Assembly (NCBI GenBank): GCA_900543205.1
Contig: UQQM01000045.1
Span: forward strand, 1 to 11,411
Length of the DNA stretch: 11,411 nt
Source: an uncultured Bacteroides sp.
GTDB taxonomy: Bacteria; Bacteroidota; Bacteroidia; Bacteroidales; UBA932
Direction of reading: 5' to 3'
The notes beneath the pieces were generated by a model. It saw only the letters and a list, made by a program, of their open reading frames with translations. It did not search any database and was not told where the DNA came from. Shown in pieces: positions 1 through 7,362 of this stretch (its first letter is position 1; the number at the start of each line of letters is the position of its first letter). Made by a program: the position numbers and the translations under genes.

Positions 1-2
1 AT

Positions 3-1082
3 ATTCGTATCAACCCCGACTTCAAGTCGCAGGTGCTTGATTACTATAAAACTCATCCCGAGGAGGCACGCGCACAGTATGGTGACGACCCGTTTGAGTT
101 GAAGAACATCATGAAGTACTGGGTACGCTCTCGTGACGAGCAGGCCCATGTCATACCGACCGATACGGTCTATGTCACCATTGACAAGCAGGCCGTTCGC
201 CGATCGGGTATGATTCTCCCTGGCGACAGCATCCCCGACAGGATGGCTATTTCCCTTGCCGGCAAGACCGGACTCACCAAGAGCGACTTGATGATGCTCG
301 AGCTGATTGCCAACTGCAACTGGACGCGACCGCTCTATGTGGCCACGACCGTGGGCAAGGAGAACTTCATGAACCTCAGCGATAACTTCGTACAGGAGGG
401 ATTGGCCTATCGTATCACGCCGTTCAACACCCAGCGTGAGTCCAATATCAGCTACGACCACATCCTCTTCGACAAGGAGGAGGTGACCGATACCCTCGGG
501 GAGACCATCGCAAAGGCCGGGAAGCGCCAGCTCCGCATTGCCGAGACCGAGAAATATGCGCATGTGACCTTCTTCTTCAACGGCGGCCGCGAGACCCCGT
601 TCGAGAACGAGGACCGCATACTTGTGAACTCCCCGAAGGTCGCCACCTACGACCTCCAGCCCGAGATGAGCGCGATTGAGGTTGCCGACAAGCTCTGCGC
701 CGCGCTGCGCGAGGAGAAGGAGGACATGGTCATCCTCAATTTCGCCAACGGCGACATGGTGGGGCACACCGGAGTCTACGGTGCCATCTGCAACGCGGTC
801 GGATGCATTGACGGCTGCGTGGAGGCGGTTGTCACCACGGCGCTCGCCCACGGATATGTGGTTCTGCTTACCGCCGACCACGGCAACGCCGACCATGCGG
901 TCAACGATGACGGCACCCCGAATACCGCACATTCCCTGAATCCCGTGCAGTTCATCGTGATAGGTGCGGGCGACGAGGTGAAGACGGTCAGGGACGGAGC
1001 TCTCTGCAATGTCGCTCCTACGATTCTGAAACTCATGGGCATACCGCAGCCCGCCGCAATGACTGCGGAGCCTCTGATATAG
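3..1082 (+). CDS. 5'-truncated chimeric ORF: DUF2723 protein joined in frame to C-terminal part of GpmI
   Basis: The frame is open from base 3, so the true start lies outside the window; the GTG at 33 is only an internal codon. Residue numbers here count from that GTG. Residues 1 to about 133 match the soluble part of DUF2723 membrane proteins (putative GT117 / protein O-mannosyltransferase-like, usually about 1000 aa). Typical stretches are [35 protein letters not shown] and [15 protein letters not shown]. From about residue 145 the protein is instead GpmI, the metal-dependent glycolytic phosphoglycerate mutase: [15 protein letters not shown] (substrate lysine K174), [22 protein letters not shown] (metal ligands D241, H245), ADHGN (D282, H283) and NTAHSLNP (H300). 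The GpmI N-terminus with the catalytic serine and the phosphotransferase domain is absent, so mutase activity is not expected. The DUF2723 C-terminus is also missing. Both identities are confident; whether the fusion exists in the cell is uncertain. Confidence 0.85.
   Translation: MRINPDFKSQVLDYYKTHPEEARAQYGDDPFELKNIMKYWVRSRDEQAHVIPTDTVYVTIDKQAVRRSGMILPGDSIPDRMAISLAGKTGLTKSDLMMLELIANCNWTRPLYVATTVGKENFMNLSDNFVQEGLAYRITPFNTQRESNISYDHILFDKEEVTDTLGETIAKAGKRQLRIAETEKYAHVTFFFNGGRETPFENEDRILVNSPKVATYDLQPEMSAIEVADKLCAALREEKEDMVILNFANGDMVGHTGVYGAICNAVGCIDGCVEAVVTTALAHGYVVLLTADHGNADHAVNDDGTPNTAHSLNPVQFIVIGAGDEVKTVRDGALCNVAPTILKLMGIPQPAAMTAEPLI
420..470 (+). other. Junction between DUF2723-derived and gpmI-derived sequence
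   Basis: The coding identity switches inside this interval. ITPFNT still reads as DUF2723, whereas [14 protein letters not shown] reads as the segment of GpmI just before its conserved [12 protein letters not shown] motif. The roughly ten residues between ([10 protein letters not shown]) cannot be assigned by eye. No stop, frameshift, insertion sequence or obvious repeat marks the join. The placement rests on family knowledge, not on an alignment. Confidence 0.6.
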
Positions 1083-1129
1083 TACTCCGGAAGCGGGAAC
1101 TCCTGCTCCATCCGGACTCGAAATCCTAA

Positions 1130-1162
1130 CGGTCGGACGGCTCAAACCGTCCGGCCGTTTTT
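1130..1162 (+). terminator. Rho-independent terminator after the gpmI-like 3' end
   Basis: Bases 1130-1140 pair with 1147-1157 to give an 11-bp GC-rich stem with one G-U pair (CGGACGG against CCGTCCG at the core). The loop is 6 nt (CTCAAA), followed at once by TTTTT at 1158-1162. It lies 48 bp past the stop codon and separates the chimeric gene from the SusC operon. Confidence 0.9.
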
Positions 1163-1191
1163 GCAATATGTTCAAATTGCTTACAAAAAAA

Positions 1192-1222
1192 GTTCAAAAT
1201 CCAGATAATTTTTGTAAATTTG
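1192..1222 (+). promoter_or_regulatory. Candidate Bacteroidota-type promoter for the SusC operon
   Basis: TAAATTTG at 1215-1222 matches the Bacteroidota -7 box TAnnTTTG. About 19 bp upstream, the -33 position is occupied only by a weak GTTC (1192-1195) instead of TTTG. The surroundings (1170-1290) are strongly AT-rich compared with the GC-rich genes. Transcription would begin near 1226-1230 and leave a leader of about 60 nt before the SusC ATG. A poor -33 box fits a promoter that needs an activator, but no regulator gene or operator is visible. Confidence 0.5.
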
Positions 1223-1290
1223 GCGTGAATTTGCGTTTGATACGTAAAATTTTTTAAAAATTAAACTTGATAACACTAATGTAAGACTGT

Positions 1291-4269
1291 ATGAGGAAGA
1301 TTCTAACTCTTGCGTTGCTGTTTTTGAGCGTATCAGTTTTCGCCCAGCAGCATTCTGTCAAAGGTACAGTGACCGACCAGAACGGCCTTCCTGTCATCGG
1401 TATGGCGGTGATGGAGCAAGGCACCACGAACGGTGTGGTCACTGACGAGAATGGAGAATATTCCATTACCGTATCGGGCCCCGATGTGACTCTCGAGTTC
1501 TACTCGCTGGGCTATGAGACGGTTACCGAAGCGGTGCGCGGCAGAGCCGTCATCGACGTGGTCTCCGGTGAGGAGGCTACAGCTCTTGAAGGCGCCGTGG
1601 CCATCGGTTACGGTACCGTGAAGAAGCAGGACCTGACAACGGCGGTTTCAGTCGTCTCCAACGAGGACATGAAGCTCCGTCCGGTATCCGAGGCCTCCGG
1701 ATTCATCCAGGGAAAGGTGGCCGGCGTCCAGGTTCAGCAGACCAGCGGTCTCCCCGGGGGAGGCATGACGGTCAGAATCCGAGGTGCATCTTCAATCGCT
1801 TCCAGCAACGACCCTCTTTATGTTGTTGACGGCGTGCCCGTCGGAGAAGGAAGCTATGCGATCGCATACCTTTCTCCTAACGACATCGAGAGCATGTCCA
1901 TCCTCAAGGATGCGTCATCGGCCGCCATCTACGGTTCACGCGCAGCGAACGGTGTCGTTCTCATCACCACCAAGCAGGGCAAGATCAGCGCCGGTCCCCA
2001 GATCAACTTCAGCGGCTATGTAGGACTCTCCAATGTGACAAAGACCTACGATGTGCTGAACGTCGAGCAGTACAAGGACCTGATGGACGAAATCGGAGCG
2101 GCGACCCTGCCCGACGGACTCAAGGATGAGACCGACTGGTTCAAGGAGACCTACCAGACCGGTATCACCCAGAACTACCAGCTCTCCGTTTCCAACGGAA
2201 ACGACAAGATCCGCTATTATCTGAGCGGCGGATATTCCGATGAGGAAGGTATCATCGACGTGGCCTACAACAGAAGATACAACTTCAAGGCGAGCGTGGA
2301 TTCCGACCTCTTCGACTGGATTTCAGTCGGCACCAACATGGCCTACTCTTCCTACAAGAGCAACGGCATCATCTCCGGAACCGGTTCCAACCGCGCCGGC
2401 GTCGTGCTTTCTGTAATCAACACCCCTACCTACGCAAAAATCTGGAGCGAGGAGAACCCCGACTGGTACTGGAACACCTTCTATGGTGCCAACCTCACCA
2501 CTCCTGCCGAGAACAAGGCCAGGACCGAGAACAACTACAACCAGACCGACCGTCTGCTGCTTACGGGCTATGCCACCATCAAGTTCACCAAGAACCTGAA
2601 CTTCAAGTCCACCGTAACGATGGACCGCAGGTGGACCCACGACTATTCTTTCCTTGACCCCATCCACACTTCCTACGGACGCACCCAGCACGGTACCGCC
2701 AGCTCCACCAGGGCTGACGACATGAGGATGGTATACGACAACATCCTTACCTACAACAACAGCTGGAACGGAGTCCACAACTTCGAGGCCATGGGCGGTA
2801 CTTCCGCGACCACCTCAAGATGGGAGAACCTCAGCGGCTCCAGGAGCTATTTCTCTCCTGATTACAATAACGTGATCTGGGGTCTAAACGGAGGTAACAA
2901 GGGCGGCCTGCGCGGCCAGTCACAGGGCTATGCCGAATGGGCCATCATGTCCTACCTCGCCCGTGTATCCTACAACTACGACAGCAAGTACTACATCACG
3001 GCCAATGTACGTGCCGACGGTTCTTCAAAGCTGGCTCCCGGCAACAAGTGGGGCTACTTCCCTTCAGTTTCAGCGGCATGGCGTATCTCTGCCGAGCCCT
3101 GGATGGAGGACATCAGCTGGATCAGCGACCTGAAGCTGCGTGCAGGCTGGGGCCAGTCAGGTAACCAGTCAGGTCTTGCAGACTACGCCTGGGTTCAGGA
3201 GTACAGCACCAACTATTATGACTGGACTGCTGACGGTTATGCCGAGGCTGTTCCTACGCTCGGCGGCAAGTCCAACATCGGAAACAAGGATCTCACCTGG
3301 GAGACCACTACCCAGACCAATGTAGGTATCGACTTCGCGATTCTCGACAACAGGGTGACCTTCACCCTCGACGGATACTACAAGTACACGAAGGACATGC
3401 TCATGAACGTGCCTCTGCCTTCACCTTATCCTAGCATCTACCGCAATGAGGGAGAGATGTCCAACTGGGGTCTCGAGTTCGCGGTCTCTTCAGTCAATTT
3501 CGACCGTCCGGACTTCACCTGGAACACCGATTTCAACATCTCCCTGAACCGCAACCGTCTGGAGAAGCTCCAGCTGCAGCAGGTCTACTATTACACCCAG
3601 ACCTCCGAGGCCCTGAGCGAGTACGTTGTCAGGATGACTCCCGGACAGCCTCTGTCAATGTTCTGGGGCTACAAGGCCGAGGGCGTGGATCCCGAGACCG
3701 GTATGATGATCTATGAGGACCTCAACGGCGACGGCAAGATCAACTCCAGCGACAAGCAGTATATCGGCAACGCCAACCCTCTGTTCACCTTCGGTATGAC
3801 CAACACCCTCTCATGGAAGGGCTTCAACCTCAGCTTCCTGATCACGGGCTCCGTAGGAAATGACATCTACAACGCCTCCAAGATCGAGATGGTCGGAATG
3901 TACAACGGTGCAAACCAGATTACCGACGTGCTCCGCCGCTGGAAGGTTCCCGGACAGGTGACCGACATCCCCAAGGCCGGCGAGCTTGACAACCTCCGCG
4001 CTTCCACCCGTTGGGTCGAGGACGGTTCTTATCTGAAGATCAAGAACATCACCCTGTCCTACGACTTCTCGGGCCCCTGGCTGAAGGAGAAGCTCAACAT
4101 CTCCAGAATCCAGCCTTATATCACCCTCAACAACATGATCACCTTCACCAACTACTCGGGCTACGACCCTGAGATGAGCCAGTACACCAGCGCCACCAGC
4201 ATGGGAATCGACTGGGGTACCTATCCTAACGTGAAGACCGTGACCTTCGGCGTAAACGTGGATTTCTAA
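1291..4269 (+). CDS. SusC/RagA-family TonB-dependent outer-membrane transporter
   Basis: This 992-aa protein imports oligosaccharides across the outer membrane, powered by TonB, and pairs with the SusD protein encoded next. A signal peptide (residues 1 to about 19, ending VSVFAQ) is followed by a carboxypeptidase-regulatory-like beta domain (about 22-93, with GTVTDQNGLPVIG). A linker GYGTVKKQDLT (about 106-116) leads into the plug. The plug carries the SusC hallmark IRGASS (163-168), NDPLYVVDGVP (173-183) and SILKDASSAAIYGSRAANG (203-221). The remainder is beta barrel, with the DLNGDGKINSSD motif typical of SusC and a terminal phenylalanine (GVNVDF), the usual outer-membrane insertion signal. 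The length is normal for the family. The ATG at 1291 is chosen because it starts the signal peptide directly; there is no Shine-Dalgarno sequence, as is common in this phylum. It is the first gene of the operon. Confidence 0.96.
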   Translation: MRKILTLALLFLSVSVFAQQHSVKGTVTDQNGLPVIGMAVMEQGTTNGVVTDENGEYSITVSGPDVTLEFYSLGYETVTEAVRGRAVIDVVSGEEATALEGAVAIGYGTVKKQDLTTAVSVVSNEDMKLRPVSEASGFIQGKVAGVQVQQTSGLPGGGMTVRIRGASSIASSNDPLYVVDGVPVGEGSYAIAYLSPNDIESMSILKDASSAAIYGSRAANGVVLITTKQGKISAGPQINFSGYVGLSNVTKTYDVLNVEQYKDLMDEIGAATLPDGLKDETDWFKETYQTGITQNYQLSVSNGNDKIRYYLSGGYSDEEGIIDVAYNRRYNFKASVDSDLFDWISVGTNMAYSSYKSNGIISGTGSNRAGVVLSVINTPTYAKIWSEENPDWYWNTFYGANLTTPAENKARTENNYNQTDRLLLTGYATIKFTKNLNFKSTVTMDRRWTHDYSFLDPIHTSYGRTQHGTASSTRADDMRMVYDNILTYNNSWNGVHNFEAMGGTSATTSRWENLSGSRSYFSPDYNNVIWGLNGGNKGGLRGQSQGYAEWAIMSYLARVSYNYDSKYYITANVRADGSSKLAPGNKWGYFPSVSAAWRISAEPWMEDISWISDLKLRAGWGQSGNQSGLADYAWVQEYSTNYYDWTADGYAEAVPTLGGKSNIGNKDLTWETTTQTNVGIDFAILDNRVTFTLDGYYKYTKDMLMNVPLPSPYPSIYRNEGEMSNWGLEFAVSSVNFDRPDFTWNTDFNISLNRNRLEKLQLQQVYYYTQTSEALSEYVVRMTPGQPLSMFWGYKAEGVDPETGMMIYEDLNGDGKINSSDKQYIGNANPLFTFGMTNTLSWKGFNLSFLITGSVGNDIYNASKIEMVGMYNGANQITDVLRRWKVPGQVTDIPKAGELDNLRASTRWVEDGSYLKIKNITLSYDFSGPWLKEKLNISRIQPYITLNNMITFTNYSGYDPEMSQYTSATSMGIDWGTYPNVKTVTFGVNVDF

Positions 4270-4304
4270 TAAACTAAACAGAGACAGAAATGAAAAAGAT
4301 AATT
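4270..4304 (+). promoter_or_regulatory. AT-rich translation start region of susD-like gene, near-copy of that at 7334-7362
   Basis: TAAACT (4270-4275) and ACAGAAATG (4284-4292) precede and include the start. The 21 bases 4284-4304 are identical to 7342-7362 at the glycan-binding-protein gene; both proteins begin MKKII. No Shine-Dalgarno motif is present. An A-rich unstructured context is the usual start signal in Bacteroidota, so this supports both chosen start codons. Confidence 0.6.
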
Positions 4305-5804
4305 TTCTATATAGCTGCCGCCGCATGTCTTGCCTCAATGTCTTCATGCGTCCTTGACCTCTATCCGCGCACTTCGTTCAATGAGGGCAATGTGACCGTG
4401 AGCGACGACGAGGAGACTTCCGAGAGCCAGTACACCTCGAGGGCTGACATGCTCGGTCTGCGCGACGCTATCTACAACAACTATGTGAGGAATATCCAGG
4501 AGGCCGGCTATCAGGACTGGCTGGTATATTCCGAGTGCCGTGCCGACAACGCCTACTGCGGCTCTCCCAGTACAGGTGAAATAGCCGCAATCGAGGGCAA
4601 TAACGTCGACGGCGAGAACAAGAACGTGACCAGGGACTGGACCTATTTCCTGAACCAGGTCAGCAACGCCAACCAGATTATCTGCAACATTGACAGAATC
4701 AAGGAGACCGATGCGTCGATGACCCAGACCGAGCATGACCAGTGGAAGTCCGAGGCTCTCTGCTGGAGGGCATACAACCTCTACTGCATGAGCCAGCTCT
4801 GGGGCGACATCCCCGTGGTCACCACGATTCCTCCCGCAATCACAGCAGAGAACATTGAGGATGTCTATGACGAATATTTCCCTGCAAGGACTCCCAGGGC
4901 TGAGGTTTACGACCAGATAATCGAAGACCTCACCTACGCCTGCCAGTATGCCCCGGATCCCGATCCCGCAAACAAGGGCGTGTTCTCCAAGGGTTTCGCT
5001 TACGGCCTGCTTGCCAGGGTATATGCCGAGGCTCCCAGGCAGGACTGGGCGAAGGTTGCCGAGTGCTGCGCCGCAGTGGAGGCCTTCACCGCCTACTCAC
5101 TCTGCGAGAACTACGGTGACCTTTGGGCCTACGATGACAACAATGCCGTTCACCATACTTCCGAGTCAATCTTCGAGGTTCCCTATAGCCGTGAGAGCGG
5201 AAACTGGGTATGGATGATGTTCCACCGCAACTACTACAACCCTGATGACAGCTACACCTGGGCCAAGTGGATCACCCCTTCAAGGGATTTGATTGCGGCC
5301 TACGAGGAAGCCGGCGACACCGAGAGAATGAACGCCAGCATCATCTGGGACGAGTGCACATGGAGCAACTACTATCCTAAAGACAACTATGCTTTCATGC
5401 ACAAGTGCCCGACCAACGCCAGCAGCATCATCCTGATGCGTCTCGGTGAGATCTATCTTCTCCATGCAGAGGCTCTTGCGATGACCGGCGACCTTGCGGG
5501 CGCGACGGAATATGTCAACAAGACCAGGACAAGAGCAAAGCTTGCTCCCATTAGCGCTCCTGCAGGCCAGGATGCCATGATTGACGCCGTGCTCGATGAG
5601 CGCCGTCTCGAGCTCGCGTTCGAGGGCTTCCGCTTCTTCGACCTCGTAAGGCACGGAAAGGCCGCCGAGGTTCACGATGCGATGCCTCTCGAGGACTCAT
5701 ACTGGCAGACCAGGTATCCTCTGACCGAGGAGACCATCCTGATGCCTATTCCTACGACCCAGATGGACAACAACCCCAACCTGGAGCAGAATCCCGGTTA
5801 TTAG
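4290..5804 (+). CDS. SusD/RagB-family outer-membrane glycan-binding lipoprotein
   Basis: This 504-aa lipoprotein would cap the SusC barrel on the cell surface and bind the glycan for uptake. The signal peptide ends in a lipobox with Cys20 (ASMSSC). The body is the alpha-helical TPR-like SusD fold: the helix around 150-172 (WKSEALCWRAYNLYCMSQLWGD) includes the usual RAYNLY element. ILMRLGEIYLLHAEALA lies at 381-397. The C-terminal signature DERRLELAFEGFRFFDLVRHG starts at 436, and the protein ends with PIPTTQMDNNPNLEQNPGY, a very typical SusD terminus. It starts 20 bp after the SusC stop codon, so the two genes are almost surely cotranscribed. SusD specificity cannot be read from sequence. Confidence 0.95.
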   Translation: MKKIIFYIAAAACLASMSSCVLDLYPRTSFNEGNVTVSDDEETSESQYTSRADMLGLRDAIYNNYVRNIQEAGYQDWLVYSECRADNAYCGSPSTGEIAAIEGNNVDGENKNVTRDWTYFLNQVSNANQIICNIDRIKETDASMTQTEHDQWKSEALCWRAYNLYCMSQLWGDIPVVTTIPPAITAENIEDVYDEYFPARTPRAEVYDQIIEDLTYACQYAPDPDPANKGVFSKGFAYGLLARVYAEAPRQDWAKVAECCAAVEAFTAYSLCENYGDLWAYDDNNAVHHTSESIFEVPYSRESGNWVWMMFHRNYYNPDDSYTWAKWITPSRDLIAAYEEAGDTERMNASIIWDECTWSNYYPKDNYAFMHKCPTNASSIILMRLGEIYLLHAEALAMTGDLAGATEYVNKTRTRAKLAPISAPAGQDAMIDAVLDERRLELAFEGFRFFDLVRHGKAAEVHDAMPLEDSYWQTRYPLTEETILMPIPTTQMDNNPNLEQNPGY

Positions 5805-5818
5805 CAGATTGATTATCC

Positions 5819-7327
5819 ATGAACATGAATAAAAAGTACATCGCGATACTGGCAGCCCTGCTGCCAGTGTTCGCGGCTTGCAATCCTTCCGAAGGCGGCA
5901 AGAACAACAACGGCGGAGGCGGTTCCGAGCCCGAACCTCCCGTGGAGGTGACGGGCGATGTCCTGAGCTGGACCACGACTGCCGACCAGTCCCGTCTGTT
6001 CAAGGCCGAAGGCCTCGAGTTCGGTGAGGCCGGCAGCATGTCCCCTTATGTCGTGAACATCGACAAGGGCCAGAAGTATCAGACCGTGGACGGTTTCGGC
6101 GCTGCGATTACCGGAGCCACGAGCTACAACCTGATGCACATGTCCCAGGAGGACCGCACGGCTTTCCTGACAGAGCTCTTCTCCAAGGACAGGATAGGCT
6201 CCAGCCTGATCCGCGTATCCATCGGAGCTTCCGATTTCCCGGCTAGCGGAGCCGAGTTCACCTGGTGCGATACCGAGGGCCCTGCCGACGACCCTCTGAA
6301 GAACTTCGCGCCCCATGAGGACGATGTGAAGTATCTGATTCCCGTGCTGAAGGAAATCTACGCCATCAACCCCGATGTGAAGATTATCGGCTCTCCCTGG
6401 TCTGCCCCTCTGTGGATGAAGACTCCCGAGAGCTGGACCAATTCTTCGCTCAGGGAAGACTGCTACGAGGTCTATGGAGAGTATTTCGTGAAGTGGATTC
6501 AGTATATGGAGGGTCAGGGCTTCGACATCTATGCGGTGACTCCGCAGAACGAGCCTCTGAATTACGGCAACTCCATGTCCATGCACATGAACTGGGACGA
6601 GCAGCGCGACTTCATCAAGGAGGGTCTCGGCCCCGCGCTTGAAGCTGCCGGCCTCGACACCAAGATTCTGGTGTTCGACCACAACTTCAACTACGACAAT
6701 GCGAACGGTCAGGACGGCTATCCCATGCGTATATATGAGGATGCCGAGGCTTCGAAATATGTCGCCGGCTCCGCATGGCACAACTACGGCGGAAGCGTTA
6801 CCGAGCTCGACCGCATAGTCGCCAACTATCCCGACAAAGAGATTTATTTTACCGAGGCGTCAATCGGAGAGTGGAACTATTCCTTCGACGGCTGTCTCAT
6901 CAACGATTTCTCCTCAATCTTCATCGGAACCCTGTCCCGCATGGGCAAGGGTGTGACCCTCTGGAATCTGATGCTGGATGAGAACAAAGGGCCTTTCAGC
7001 CCCGCTCCCGGCTCCTGCAAGACCTGCTTCGGTGCCGTGGACATCTCGTCTGCCGACTACAAGACCATCACCTACAGGACTCATTATTATCAGATTGCCC
7101 ACGCATCCAGGGTCATCAGGCCCGGTGCCGTGCGCATAGGCACTTCCGGATATGAGTCCGACAATGTGGAGTATCTCGCCTTTGAGAACCCCGACGGTTC
7201 TATCGGAGTCATCATACTCAACAAGAATTCCGAGGAGCAGAGCCTGGTGTTCACGACCGGAGGTGACTATACCGTAAGGTGCACCGCTCCTGCGAAGTCT
7301 CTGGTTTCACTGCTTTGGCAGGATTAA
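5819..7327 (+). CDS. GH30-family glycoside hydrolase lipoprotein, probable endo-beta-1,6-glucanase
   Basis: This 502-aa enzyme is a retaining (beta/alpha)8 hydrolase with a C-terminal beta domain. The signal peptide has a lipobox with Cys21 (PVFAAC). A flexible Asn/Gly-rich linker (about 22-40) follows, which suggests a surface-tethered lipoprotein. GH30 landmarks are YQTVDGFGAAITG (about 87-99), LIRVSIGASDF (130-140), GSPWSAPLWMKTP (191-203), the acid/base TPQNEP (E245) and the nucleophile YFTEASIGEW (E346). Residues from about 425 form the accessory beta domain (RVIRPGA, VIILNKN). Position three after SusC and SusD and before a glycan-binding protein matches the B. thetaiotaomicron beta-1,6-glucan locus, where the GH30_3 enzyme cuts pustulan-type glucan. 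The family is certain; the substrate is inferred, and beta-glucosidase or glucosylceramidase-like activity is possible. ATG at 5825 is an equally plausible start (two residues shorter). The gene starts 14 bp after the SusD stop. Confidence 0.92.
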   Translation: MNMNKKYIAILAALLPVFAACNPSEGGKNNNGGGGSEPEPPVEVTGDVLSWTTTADQSRLFKAEGLEFGEAGSMSPYVVNIDKGQKYQTVDGFGAAITGATSYNLMHMSQEDRTAFLTELFSKDRIGSSLIRVSIGASDFPASGAEFTWCDTEGPADDPLKNFAPHEDDVKYLIPVLKEIYAINPDVKIIGSPWSAPLWMKTPESWTNSSLREDCYEVYGEYFVKWIQYMEGQGFDIYAVTPQNEPLNYGNSMSMHMNWDEQRDFIKEGLGPALEAAGLDTKILVFDHNFNYDNANGQDGYPMRIYEDAEASKYVAGSAWHNYGGSVTELDRIVANYPDKEIYFTEASIGEWNYSFDGCLINDFSSIFIGTLSRMGKGVTLWNLMLDENKGPFSPAPGSCKTCFGAVDISSADYKTITYRTHYYQIAHASRVIRPGAVRIGTSGYESDNVEYLAFENPDGSIGVIILNKNSEEQSLVFTTGGDYTVRCTAPAKSLVSLLWQD

Positions 7328-7333
7328 CTTGAT

Positions 7334-7362
7334 TAAACTGAACAGAAATGAAAAAGATAATT
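7334..7362 (+). promoter_or_regulatory. AT-rich translation start region of the glycan-binding-protein gene
   Basis: TAAACT (7334-7339) and ACAGAAATG (7342-7350) echo the susD start region at 4270-4304, with exact identity over the 21 bases 7342-7362. There is no Shine-Dalgarno motif. Confidence 0.55.

Noticed and set aside
5813..6781. Long open frame of 322 codons antisense to the GH30 gene
   Set aside because: It mirrors the codon structure of the GC-rich sense gene, has no recognisable domain and no promoter or start context, and overlaps a well-supported enzyme gene.
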